Origin: CAYFPS01 sp964345075
GTDB taxonomy: Bacteria > CAIWAD01
Reading direction: 5' to 3'
NCBI GenBank assembly: GCA_964345075.1
Contig: CAYFPS010000018.1
Span: forward strand, 1 to 59,299
DNA: 59,299 bases
The position numbers and the translations under genes are program-made. Under the pieces are notes generated by a model. The model was not told the DNA's origin, searched no databases, and was given only the letters and a program-made list of their open reading frames with translations. How positions within the stretch are numbered: position 1 is the stretch's first letter; every line of letters begins with the position of its first letter. Below, piece by piece: positions 9,304 to 17,361 of the stretch.

Positions 9304-10149
9304 TTATTGTTCAGGCGCAAATTCGCCGCGATCACGGCGTGCGAAGAAGTCCTGTGCCTCAACGGCTCTGCTGAGCGGTCCGAAACCAGTCACACGACCG
9401 GCTTCCCACTGCTTGAGACCTTCCATGTCCATCATCTCGCGATGATCCGGATTTTCGTAATCCATTGTGAAAAGAACATCAAGCCAGGCCTTTTCACGCG
9501 CAGGATCCATGTCTTTCAACACGGTAAAGACACAGTGATCGAAGGCAGGTGTTGTCGCCAGCACCTTGAACTGCTCTCTGTTGATTGTGCCGTCAGCCGT
9601 CCATGCCTCCCAATTCAGATCCAGCATGGTTGAGGCTTTCACCTCACCGGATTTCAGGGCATCCAGAGCATCACGCTCTCCGCCAATGTGATCACCGTGC
9701 TTGCCAACCAGCACATCAAAACAGCGCGCCGTGTAATCCCGCCCCTGCTCAAGGCCGGCCTCAGCCAGCATGCCCATTGGGATCAGCGTTGCCTGCGGAC
9801 TGTCCCAGGCTCCAAGACCAATCTCGTGTCCCTTCAGGTCGGCAACAGATTCAATTCCTGAATCTTGCCTCACCACAATATGTGATACACGATCACGATC
9901 TGTATCACGCATGGCGATGGCTCGACAGGTGTTGCCAGCCAGCCGTACGCTGTCAACCCAGGCCAGCGGACTGTTCCAGGCGATATCGAAATCGCCACGC
10001 AAATGGGCTTCAACCTGCAGCTCATAGTTGCTGTAGAAGACATAGTCCATCGGGCAACCATTGCGGATGAAGTAGTGCTTGATGATATCCCAGATCAGGA
10101 CAACTTTGGGATCGTAGACAACCGCGCCTACCAGAATCGGCTTTGCCAT
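9304..10149 (-). CDS. PhnD-like substrate-binding protein without a signal peptide
   Basis: A 281-residue protein with the fold pattern of phosphonate/phosphite ABC-transporter binding proteins (PhnD, type 2 periplasmic-binding): 'LVGAVVYDPKVVLIWD', 'YELQVEAHLRGDFDIAWNSPLAWV', 'GIESVADLKGHEIGLGAWDSPQAT'. The 'DFDIAWNSP' and 'LKGHEIGLG' segments line the ligand cleft in this family. Unusually, it starts MAKPILVG with no signal peptide or lipobox, and there are no ABC permease or ATPase genes nearby. It is probably a cytosolic ligand-binding protein or enzyme. The gene starts 8 bases after the acyl-CoA dehydrogenase-like gene and shares its operon. Confidence 0.8.
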   Translation of the reverse strand: MAKPILVGAVVYDPKVVLIWDIIKHYFIRNGCPMDYVFYSNYELQVEAHLRGDFDIAWNSPLAWVDSVRLAGNTCRAIAMRDTDRDRVSHIVVRQDSGIESVADLKGHEIGLGAWDSPQATLIPMGMLAEAGLEQGRDYTARCFDVLVGKHGDHIGGERDALDALKSGEVKASTMLDLNWEAWTADGTINREQFKVLATTPAFDHCVFTVLKDMDPAREKAWLDVLFTMDYENPDHREMMDMEGLKQWEAGRVTGFGPLSRAVEAQDFFARRDRGEFAPEQ

Positions 10150-10157
10150 GCTTGCTC

Positions 10158-11318
10158 CTATCCGAATACGGGCAGCCCCACAAGGGCGCGTCCGATGAAC
10201 TCGCGTATCACATCACTGGTCGGCGCCATTACACTCATCGCGCGGCAATCGCGGAAGAAGCGCTCCACGTCAAGGTGACGACTGAAGGCCGCTCCACCAC
10301 AGGCAAGCATGGCTTCTTCTGTAACACGACGGGCGCTGTCGGCAGCCGAAGCCTTGCTCTCAAGTACGAGTAGCATGGTCGCCTCAGAGGGTGCTTCAAC
10401 AGAATCCAGCACACTCGAGATATGCGCGCGACTGCGATCAACTTCAATGCGCATACCGGAGAGCCGGGCACGCAACGTGGGGAGATCAGCCAAGCGACTC
10501 TCAAGGTGTTGCAGATTGCTGCCGGTCAGGTGGGCAATGGTGCGCTGAACGCTGCTCTCGGCCAGACCGGTAGCGATCACGGCGCAACCCAGCTGAAAGA
10601 CAGGCAGCACCGTCCCCAGCATGATGTCCATGCCTTTGCCTGCTTCGCCGATCAGTCGTGATACAGGAATGCGGCAGTTATCCAGCTTCATGGGGGCACT
10701 GGCATTGCCCCTTAAGCCAAGTCCGTCCCAGATGCCGCTCGCTTCGAAGCCAGCTTCTTCACGCGTGATCAGATAGAGGTCAACCCCCTCACCCGTATGG
10801 CTTACTGAGGTGGCAATGTAGCCATCAGCCTCGCCTGCGGTTGTCACCCAGCTCTTCTGGGCATTTAGCACAACGTGATCGCCATCCTGATGAATGCTGC
10901 CTACAGGGGCCCAGAAGTGGCTGCGCGAACCCTTCTCGCTCCAGGCCAGCGTGCTCAGATGTTCACCCTTGGCCACCTGCTTAAGCAGGCCAGCAAACTC
11001 ACCAGCGGGATCAGCTGCTGCCTGGGCGATGTAACACGATGTTCCGCACAAGTGCATCAGGAAGACCATGGCCGTGCCGCCACAGCGCTGACCAATCTCT
11101 TCAAGACAAGTCATGGTGCAGCGGACACTTGCGCCCAATCCGCCATGCTCTGCCGGAACCATCAAACCGAAGAAGCCCGCCTCGGCGAGTGCCGTGATAC
11201 TCTCACGCGGAAAGCGACCTTCGCGGTCAACTTCAGCAGCAAGAGGTGCAATCTTCTCATCTGCGAGCGCAGCCACACGGGCCACGATCTTCTGTTCCAG
11301 CTCATTCAGTCGATACAT
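10158..11318 (-). CDS. Acyl-CoA dehydrogenase-like flavoprotein lacking the usual catalytic Glu
   Basis: A 386-residue member of the acyl-CoA dehydrogenase superfamily. N-terminal helical domain 'FPRESITALAEAGFFGLMVPAEHGGLGAS', central beta domain 'WDGLGLRGNASAPMKLDNCRIPVSRLIGEAGKG', and C-terminal helical domain with 'ACGGAAFSRHLDVERFFRDCRAM' are all present. Where classical enzymes carry the YEGT motif with the catalytic base, this protein reads SVMAPTSDVI, so the Glu is replaced. The 'LTEP-x-AGSD' FAD loop also deviates (LAWSEKGSRS). These changes suggest a non-dehydrogenase role, for example a flavin monooxygenase-like reaction as in SfnB/DszC relatives, but that is inference. Its operon partners are OsmC-like, PhnD-like and MetE-like proteins. 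Confidence 0.85.
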   Translation of the reverse strand: MYRLNELEQKIVARVAALADEKIAPLAAEVDREGRFPRESITALAEAGFFGLMVPAEHGGLGASVRCTMTCLEEIGQRCGGTAMVFLMHLCGTSCYIAQAAADPAGEFAGLLKQVAKGEHLSTLAWSEKGSRSHFWAPVGSIHQDGDHVVLNAQKSWVTTAGEADGYIATSVSHTGEGVDLYLITREEAGFEASGIWDGLGLRGNASAPMKLDNCRIPVSRLIGEAGKGMDIMLGTVLPVFQLGCAVIATGLAESSVQRTIAHLTGSNLQHLESRLADLPTLRARLSGMRIEVDRSRAHISSVLDSVEAPSEATMLLVLESKASAADSARRVTEEAMLACGGAAFSRHLDVERFFRDCRAMSVMAPTSDVIREFIGRALVGLPVFG

Positions 11319-11329
11319 GATGGTCCTTT

Positions 11330-11785
11330 CTATAGAATATTCAGTCTTGTCTGTATCACGGTTCTGTCACCAAGGCTGGCCAGTATCACACTGCGTGCAA
11401 GTGCCTGCGACCAGCATTCTTCAGCTCGCAAGGAATCGCCATCGGAAAAGAGTGCCGTCAGGTGACAGACGCCCTCTATGCGAGCGAGTCCGGGGCTGCC
11501 TGTCTCCCCGACCACACCAAGTGCCACCAGCGGATTATGCAGGCTGGCGCGGAGCTGAATCTCGATGTGTTCAAAGGGAAGATCGTGGCGGTGAAGGAGG
11601 TCGCGAAAGACGAGCAGGACTTCAGAACCTAGGGCAGAAAGAAGAGAATCAATCACCGCAGGCGCAGAGTCATCTGCGCCCATGCCAAGAACGGAGGCTA
11701 GTTCAAGGTGATGGGAGCGGGATTGTCCACGGGCGGGACCCAGATCGGAGACGCGAACTCGCGCCTTGAAAACCTGAGTACTCAC
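11330..11785 (-). CDS. OsmC-like protein with both redox cysteines replaced
   Basis: A 151-residue protein, first gene of the operon. 'PAVIDSLLSALGSEVLLVFRDLLHRHDLPFEHIEIQLRASL' matches the OsmC/Ohr pattern of a long helix after 'LL-x-ALG-S' followed by a beta strand, and 'EECWSQALARSVILASLG' fits the second half. OsmC/Ohr enzymes reduce organic peroxides with two cysteines, one after 'ALGSC' and one in 'CPV'. Here the positions read 'ALGSE' and 'ARSV', so peroxidase activity is unlikely. It may be a binding or scaffold member of the family. I am confident of the reading frame and moderately so of the family. Confidence 0.6.
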   Translation of the reverse strand: MSTQVFKARVRVSDLGPARGQSRSHHLELASVLGMGADDSAPAVIDSLLSALGSEVLLVFRDLLHRHDLPFEHIEIQLRASLHNPLVALGVVGETGSPGLARIEGVCHLTALFSDGDSLRAEECWSQALARSVILASLGDRTVIQTRLNIL

Positions 11786-11847
11786 CTGTGCACCGTTCCC
11801 GGAAGGCTGTGCAGGGTGATTGACATGAACAGAAGGTAGAAAGGGCC

Positions 11848-11866
11848 TGCCCCGCGGGGCAAGAAA
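11848..11866 (-). terminator. Hairpin after the TolC-like gene
   Basis: A perfect palindrome, TGCCCCG/CGGGGCA (11848-11861), follows the TolC-like stop by five bases on the minus strand. The downstream tail is only loosely T-rich (ggccctttct), so termination is probable, not certain. Confidence 0.5.
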
Positions 11867-13234
11867 TCAAAAAACAAACTTTCCACTACCCACGGCCAGC
11901 TGCAGGTCTGCAAGCCGGTCATGGAACTGCAGCCGCTGGGCCAGGTCTTCGTTCTTCGCCTGACGCCAGACCGCTTCCGCATCTTTCAGGTGCAAGAGCG
12001 AGCTCAATCCCTGCTTGAAGCGCTCGCGTTCCAGCCTGAGACTTTTGCTGGCCAGGTCCACATTGGCTGCGGTTAGCTGGCTCTGCTTCCAGGCACTGAT
12101 CAGCTGCTGAAGCGCCTCGCGAATCTCGGCACGGATTTGCAGTCGCTGCTGCTGTGTTGCCAGCTCCTGCCTGCGCAGGGCTGACTGGCTGCGCTTGTAA
12201 TTGTTCAGATTGGAAAAGCCCTGAAAAATGGGCATGGCAAGTGATAGTTGCGCCGAATTGGTGTAGTTGCGCTGGTCGGGATCCCACGCAGCATAGCCGT
12301 CCTCACGGCTGTCCCTGTTGTGATACATATCCAGAGACAGGGTTGGAAGAAAGGCAGACCTGCTCTGGATCACATCCAGCTTCGCCTGCTGGTCGGCGGC
12401 CTCCGCGCGAAGCAGATCACGGCGCTCGGCAAGCGCCATTTCTACGAGCTGCTCTTCCGTCCAGGTCGGCTTGAAGACACTGAAGTCAAGCTGAAGATCA
12501 CCAGGGCTGCCCGACTCCACACCAATCAGCAGGGCCAATTGATCCCAGGCGCTCTGCAGACTGAGTTCAGCCGACTCAATCTGAACACGCTGCCTGCCAA
12601 GTTCCAGCTCGGACTGCAGGCGATCCAGCTCTGTTCCTGTGCCAACGCTCAAGCGCAGAGTTGCCAGCTCCAGCTGTGTCTCCTTCTGTGCAAGGAGCTC
12701 CTTCTCCGTTCCCAGCCTGTCGTTGGCGGCAAGGACCGCGTGGGCCGAAAGCCGTAGATCGTGCTCAAAAAGCTGATGCTGCCGCTCGTCGGATTGTATC
12801 ACGCGCTCTTCTTCAATCCGCGCTTTCTTGAAAGCGGCTGTTCGGGCAAAGCCTTCAAACAAAGGCTGGCGCAAACTGATGCCGGTTGTGCTCGCGGTGC
12901 TCTTGCTTTCAACTGTCGCGTCCAGAATGGAGCCGTCAGGGAATTCATAATTGAAAATCCGCGAGCGACTCGTGCCGTAACTGCTGGACAATTGTATCAC
13001 AGGCATCAGGGCACCATAGGCCGCCAGTTTATCCCACTTAAGCCCCTCTACGGCAAGCTGACTGCTCTGCAGATCCAGGTTACTGCTGCGGCCCAATGCC
13101 AGAAGTTCATCCAGCGTCCAGCTACCGCCATCAAGTCGAGGCGTGCTGGCCGAGAGCTGTGTTATCAGCAGTAGTGACAAGAGAATGCCCCGTCCGGCAG
13201 TAGCGAACAGGGCAGGAAGATCAGATCGCTTCAT
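11867..13234 (-). CDS. TolC-family outer membrane efflux protein
   Basis: A 455-residue outer-membrane channel protein. An ATGATG pair lies at 13237/13234; GAGGGG abuts the first ATG, so I chose the second. A signal peptide (about residues 1-30) precedes 'WTLDELLALGRSSNLDLQSSQLAVEGLKWDKLAAYGALMPVIQLSSSYG', the standard TolC/OEP opening, and a second repeat beginning 'LVEMALAERRDLLRAEAADQQAKLDVIQSRSAFLPTLSL'. The long coiled-coil helices are rich in Gln, Glu, Arg and Leu. TolC proteins form trimeric exit ducts for inner-membrane pumps. The gene starts 7 bases after the PDZ-protein gene and has no pump next to it, so its partner lies elsewhere. Confidence 0.88.
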   Translation of the reverse strand: MKRSDLPALFATAGRGILLSLLLITQLSASTPRLDGGSWTLDELLALGRSSNLDLQSSQLAVEGLKWDKLAAYGALMPVIQLSSSYGTSRSRIFNYEFPDGSILDATVESKSTASTTGISLRQPLFEGFARTAAFKKARIEEERVIQSDERQHQLFEHDLRLSAHAVLAANDRLGTEKELLAQKETQLELATLRLSVGTGTELDRLQSELELGRQRVQIESAELSLQSAWDQLALLIGVESGSPGDLQLDFSVFKPTWTEEQLVEMALAERRDLLRAEAADQQAKLDVIQSRSAFLPTLSLDMYHNRDSREDGYAAWDPDQRNYTNSAQLSLAMPIFQGFSNLNNYKRSQSALRRQELATQQQRLQIRAEIREALQQLISAWKQSQLTAANVDLASKSLRLERERFKQGLSSLLHLKDAEAVWRQAKNEDLAQRLQFHDRLADLQLAVGSGKFVF

Positions 13235-13241
13235 CATCCCC

Positions 13242-14150
13242 TCATTTCTTGAGCGCCATGGCAAGGGGGGAACCAAACAAATCCGTTAGCAGTGTGGCCG
13301 TTCGTGATACAGCCTTCATGCCCGGCATCGATACACGCGCATTCTTTTCCGTGGATTGCGGCAGGGCTGGAATTGCCGGCATTGCGGGCATGGCAGGCAG
13401 GTGATGGGGGCTTAGTCCGGGCTCAAGTGAAGATGTATCACGATCCCCAAGCTCTACTGGCAGGACAAACTCGGCGCGATCGCGGACAACCGTCAGCTTG
13501 ACGCTGGCACCCGGCTCATAGTCCTGGATCAGGCGGCGCAGACGGCCGGGGCTGTCAATCGCGTTTCCGTCCAGCGCAACCAGCACATCGCCCACTTCCA
13601 GTCCGGCGCGCCGCGCTGCGGATCCATCCACGACAGCATCCACCAGAATACCGTGACCGGCTTTCACACCAAAATACTCGAGCAGATTGCTGTTGATGCT
13701 GATGGTCGAGACTCCCAGAAAGGCGCGGTTGTCAAAGCTCAGCGCAACGATATCCTTCCCAAGGATCTCGATGCGCACATTCTCCGAATCATCATCCCGG
13801 CTACTCAGGGCCACCTTGCCGGTGCGCATGTCGCCCGAGTGCTCCCAGCGGATTTCAACACTCTCACCGGGCGTCGCCTTTTTCAGGAAGAAGCTCAGGT
13901 CATCGCCGTCGTGAATCGGCTTGCCGGCAAAGTGTGTCAGGACATCCCCGGCACGCAAACCTGCCTGATCAGCCGGACCATCACTGATCACCTTGCTCAG
14001 GCGCAGGCCAGTACCCGAATACTCGGCGGTCTCCACGGAGACGCTACGATCGGGGACGACACCGAGAAAAGCCTTTTCTGCGGCGGCGAGGGGCTGACTG
14101 ATGAAGGTGATGGCAAGCAGTGCAAATAAGAGCGCGCGTGTCGAATTCAT
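13242..14150 (-). CDS. Periplasmic protein with two PDZ domains
   Basis: A 302-residue secreted protein. The ATG at 14150 has AAAAGGAG at the right distance and opens a signal peptide (MNSTRALLFALLAITFISQPLAAA). PDZ 1 (about residues 50-110) contains 'ISDGPADQAGLRAGDVLTHFAGKPI'; PDZ 2 (about 155-235) contains 'VVDGSAARRAGLEVGDVLVALDGNAI'. No protease domain is present, so this resembles the C-terminal half of HtrA/DegP on its own. The tail has a short MP/AIP-rich segment (PAMPAMPAIPALP). It probably acts as an adaptor or chaperone in the periplasm and is co-transcribed with the TolC-like gene that follows. Confidence 0.85.
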   Translation of the reverse strand: MNSTRALLFALLAITFISQPLAAAEKAFLGVVPDRSVSVETAEYSGTGLRLSKVISDGPADQAGLRAGDVLTHFAGKPIHDGDDLSFFLKKATPGESVEIRWEHSGDMRTGKVALSSRDDDSENVRIEILGKDIVALSFDNRAFLGVSTISINSNLLEYFGVKAGHGILVDAVVDGSAARRAGLEVGDVLVALDGNAIDSPGRLRRLIQDYEPGASVKLTVVRDRAEFVLPVELGDRDTSSLEPGLSPHHLPAMPAMPAIPALPQSTEKNARVSMPGMKAVSRTATLLTDLFGSPLAMALKK

Positions 14151-14286
14151 GGTTAACTCCTTTTCTGGCCCCGCTACTGACGGTGCCTTCAACGCGGGGT
14201 TTCACCTCAACTCAATAATAACAGGAGTTCGGTGTCAGGCGGGCTTGACGAATCGAAGATGGTGAATCGGGAACTCAATCGGGAAC

Positions 14287-15510
14287 TCAGTTTTTCAAAA
14301 TGACCGATTCCGCTGACACCAGCGCCCCCTCCATCGACAGCGGCAATCCCGTGCGCGTCCAGGCACCGCAGCAGTACAGGCCGGGCAGGGCCGTTTCGCT
14401 GGCTGGTCGCCAGGCTTCAAAGGCAGGGCTTTGCAGCCGCGTTGCCTGCCGCTGGATGATAAGTTCATGGTCTTGCGGTAAAAAGCCTGCAGCCTTAAGC
14501 AGGCCAAGGCCCGACAGGACTGCTTCTTCTTGATCATCAACTTGATCCCAGCAAGAGGCGACCAGGGCGACAAGACCATCACCCGCCGAGAAGGCCCACT
14601 GAAAGGCTTGCCCCATCCAGCCGCGCATGAAGCGGCGGCCCACTGGCTGCGCTTTGACGCGAACAATCAGGTTGGCAATATCATGACCCCGCTCAGCTGG
14701 CGGCGCTTGGATCCATTGGGACAAACCTGCCCGCCCTGCTCCACCCGGACTGCCCGCATAAACCAGCACATCGCAAGTCATCTCACCGGCTGTGGTGATC
14801 GCTCCTGACAGGCGATGATTCATCTGCGAGATCCCCACAAGGCTGGTTGCCGTGCGAATCTCAACGTCATGGACTGACAGCTGCTTTGTCAGTGGATCAA
14901 GCCAGATCTGATCAAGCCCCGCCCGGGGAACCAGCGGCTGCATGCCCTCTTTGATCTGGCTGATAGCGCGAAGTGTCCGTTGAACGAGTGCGGCATCAAG
15001 CTCATGGCTCTTTGCGTTGAAGACGGAAAGCGCCCATTCATCAAGTAGATCCAGATGCGGACTGCCTGGCTTTTCTCCTAGTTCATCAAGCCAGCTGGCA
15101 AGGGTTGCGGCCGCCGGCGGGGGCTTGTGGAGAAGCTTTCGAAGTAGCGGACCGGCCCCGAAAAGGAGCTGCCAAAGTGCAGGCCTGAAGGCAAGTCGCA
15201 GGCCATCCCTGATCGGCTTGCCGTCCAGCCTGATTGTTTCGCCGGTGGAGCTTTGAAGCTGCATGCCAGCCAGTGGCTCGACCAGAAGCTCCCGGCTCCC
15301 AAGCTCATTAAGCCGGGCCAGGCAGCGGGTGAATGCCTTGATGTGCAGGTGGATCGAATTATCAACCGGGCCAAAGCGCGTTTGTCGTCTGGCCAGCGCG
15401 CCACCGACGGTCTTGCGAGATTCCAGCAGGCTGACCCGGTGACCCATTCTGGCGAGATCCAGGGCGAGGTTCATCCCGGCCAGACCGGCGCCCGACACGA
15501 CAATTTTCAC
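14287..15510 (-). CDS. hpnE: Hydroxysqualene dehydroxylase HpnE
   Basis: A 407-residue FAD-dependent amine-oxidase-type protein. The N-terminus 'VSGAGLAGMNLALDLARMGHRVSLLES' is the Rossmann dinucleotide-binding motif, followed by 'GGALARRQTRFGPVDNSIHL'. The C-terminal 'LPGLYCCGAWTRTGLPLSMEGALVSAESV' is the FAD-binding closing motif of the phytoene desaturase/HpnE group. In the HpnCDE pathway HpnE reduces hydroxysqualene to squalene. The gene overlaps hpnD by four bases (ATGA type), so translation is coupled. The position right after hpnC and hpnD separates it from carotenoid desaturases with fair certainty. Confidence 0.88.
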   Translation of the reverse strand: MKIVVSGAGLAGMNLALDLARMGHRVSLLESRKTVGGALARRQTRFGPVDNSIHLHIKAFTRCLARLNELGSRELLVEPLAGMQLQSSTGETIRLDGKPIRDGLRLAFRPALWQLLFGAGPLLRKLLHKPPPAAATLASWLDELGEKPGSPHLDLLDEWALSVFNAKSHELDAALVQRTLRAISQIKEGMQPLVPRAGLDQIWLDPLTKQLSVHDVEIRTATSLVGISQMNHRLSGAITTAGEMTCDVLVYAGSPGGAGRAGLSQWIQAPPAERGHDIANLIVRVKAQPVGRRFMRGWMGQAFQWAFSAGDGLVALVASCWDQVDDQEEAVLSGLGLLKAAGFLPQDHELIIQRQATRLQSPAFEAWRPASETALPGLYCCGAWTRTGLPLSMEGALVSAESVILKN

Positions 15511-16373
15511 GCGGCCATGGTCCTGAGTGCAATCAGCAGCTTCTTCCAGATAGGGTAGCCGACTTTTCCCAGAAATACATCATAGTCCCGGGCCTCCAGT
15601 TCAGTGAGAATCGGGCGATAAAGCGCAGCCATCACACGGGCGACACGCATCAGGCGACGGTCGGGCCCGACCAGCATGGCATCGGCTTTGTCATAAAGCG
15701 AATCGGCGCGCAGACAGAGTTCAATCATGGCCGAACGAAGGCCGGGGCCAAGCCGCCGCTCCTCCAGTTCGCGGGCCGCATCGCCATGTTTATCAAGAAG
15801 ATCCATGGGAAGATAGATTCGGCCTTCTTGCTGATCCTCTCGCACATCGCGGGCAATATTGGTCAACTGCATGGCCAGACCAAGCGTGTCAGCGTAGGGG
15901 TTCAGGCGTTCAGGATCACCGCCCAGTACGGCCACGACCATGCGCCCAACGGCTCCAGCCACATGCCAGCAGTAGCTCTCCAGCTCTTCCATACTATTGT
16001 ATTGATCCTGACGAAGGTCCATTTCCAGTCCATCGAGCAGGGCGTGAAAAAGCTCAAGTGGTACCGGGCGCTTCTGGAGCGTGTCGTGCAGGCTGACCAG
16101 AATCAGGTCATCGCCAGGGTCGCGGCCAGTTGTCAGGCATTCGGACAGCAGGGCAAGATCCTGCCGCCGGTCCAGGAGGCGAAGCCGCTTTTCCGCCGGA
16201 TCCGGCTCCAGGTCCATCAACTGATCGGCCTTCTGGCAGAAAGCATAGATGGCGTAGATGGCGTGACGCTCCTCGGCCGGCAGCAAGCGAAAGGCGTAGT
16301 AGAAGTGTCGGGCGTTTACCTTTGCGAAGAGTTCGCAAAAGGCGCAGGCCTGCTTCAACCGGGAAGCACTCAT
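15507..16373 (-). CDS. hpnD: Presqualene diphosphate synthase HpnD
   Basis: A 288-residue all-helical trans-isoprenyl diphosphate synthase of the head-to-head group. First Asp motif: 'FCQKADQLMD' (D-x3-D). Second: 'LTNIARDVREDQQEGRIYLP', with the D-x3-D that binds magnesium-diphosphate. HpnD joins two farnesyl diphosphates into presqualene diphosphate. The family length is about 280 residues, so it is complete. It overlaps hpnC upstream and hpnE downstream by four bases each, showing a tightly coupled operon. Confidence 0.9.
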   Translation of the reverse strand: MSASRLKQACAFCELFAKVNARHFYYAFRLLPAEERHAIYAIYAFCQKADQLMDLEPDPAEKRLRLLDRRQDLALLSECLTTGRDPGDDLILVSLHDTLQKRPVPLELFHALLDGLEMDLRQDQYNSMEELESYCWHVAGAVGRMVVAVLGGDPERLNPYADTLGLAMQLTNIARDVREDQQEGRIYLPMDLLDKHGDAARELEERRLGPGLRSAMIELCLRADSLYDKADAMLVGPDRRLMRVARVMAALYRPILTELEARDYDVFLGKVGYPIWKKLLIALRTMAA

Positions 16374-17323
16374 ACAGCTGCCATCCGGCTGCGATTGTAC
16401 TCCTTCAGGGCCAACCAGAAGCTTGAAAGCGCCAGTTGGCGCTTATCGGCTGTGCTGACAACAGGCCGATTCCAAAGCACAGATTCCCCCAGAAGGCGGG
16501 TCTTCTTCACGATCAGCCTGCCGCCACCAGCAAAGAGTCGAATGTCCAGGCCAAAGCGAAAGGGCACTTTCTGCGCCAACATGGCCCCTTCATCAAGCAA
16601 CGCTTCGGCTTCGTCAAGCAGTTGCCTCAGCAATGGGCGAAACGCTGCACCCGCCATTTGAAGTTCCACATGGTCAGCTGAAAGCCCATATTCTTCAAGC
16701 AGATCAAGGGGGAGATAGCACCTGCCCAGCGGGAGATCACGGGATAGATCCTGCCAGAAATTGGCCAACTGTAGTCCGGCGCAGAGCTTGTCGCCCAAAA
16801 GTGCCAGCTCCGCATCGGCACCATTCGGCTCAAAGCCGTGCAGGGCAAGCAGCAGGCGGCCTATCGGTGCGGCACTTCCTCGGCAGTACGCCATCAATTC
16901 ATCCATGTTCGAAAAGGGCTTTTCGTCCTGATCGCGCAGAAAGGCGTCAATCAGATGCAGCAGCTCTTCGGCAGGGTAGCCGTAACGAGGAATATCCTCG
17001 GCCATTACATGGAGGATTGGATGGCGATGCGAAGCAGCTGGCAGTTCCTGGACCATCTTGCGCCAGGTTTGAAGGCGCTCGCGACGGTTCGCGCGGCTGT
17101 CCTCGCCGGCCGGGGGAGCTTCATCCGCAAGATCGTCGCTGAAGCGGCTGTAGGCATAAATCCCATGAAGTCCGGGCAGCAGCTGGCGCGGCAAGAGAAA
17201 ACTGGCCAGCGCAAAGTTCTCGTAATGCGTAGACATGGCACGGCACCAGTCTCGCGAGGCGGCAAGCGAGGTTGTACCCGGCGCAAGATCCGACAAATGG
17301 GCTGGCAGGGACTCGGCTGACAT
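16370..17323 (-). CDS. hpnC: Hydroxysqualene synthase HpnC
   Basis: A 317-residue head-to-head prenyl synthase. 'HYENFALASFLLPRQLLPGLHGIYAYSRFSDDLADE' is the characteristic HpnC opening with the first Asp-rich motif; 'QLANFWQDLSRDLPLGRCYLP' is the second. HpnC converts presqualene diphosphate to hydroxysqualene. The start at 17323 has no convincing Shine-Dalgarno; an ATG about 30 codons further in (MSTHYENF) is a possible alternative. It is the first gene of hpnCDE. No squalene-hopene cyclase or other hopanoid gene lies in the window, so the end product (hopanoid, sterol or squalene itself) is not known. Confidence 0.88.
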   Translation of the reverse strand: MSAESLPAHLSDLAPGTTSLAASRDWCRAMSTHYENFALASFLLPRQLLPGLHGIYAYSRFSDDLADEAPPAGEDSRANRRERLQTWRKMVQELPAASHRHPILHVMAEDIPRYGYPAEELLHLIDAFLRDQDEKPFSNMDELMAYCRGSAAPIGRLLLALHGFEPNGADAELALLGDKLCAGLQLANFWQDLSRDLPLGRCYLPLDLLEEYGLSADHVELQMAGAAFRPLLRQLLDEAEALLDEGAMLAQKVPFRFGLDIRLFAGGGRLIVKKTRLLGESVLWNRPVVSTADKRQLALSSFWLALKEYNRSRMAAV

Positions 17324-17337
17324 GGGAAATAGTGGAA

Positions 17338-17357
17338 CGGGCGGGTTGCCCCGCCCG
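17338..17357 (-). terminator. Hairpin between the zinc-finger gene and hpnC
   Basis: An 8-bp stem CGGGCGGG / CCCGCCCG (17338-17345 and 17350-17357) with a 4-base loop, 4 bases after the zinc-finger stop on the minus strand. It overlaps the leader of hpnC, so it may terminate, or attenuate entry into hpnCDE. No strong T-tract. Confidence 0.5.
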
Positions 17358-17361
17358 CTCC

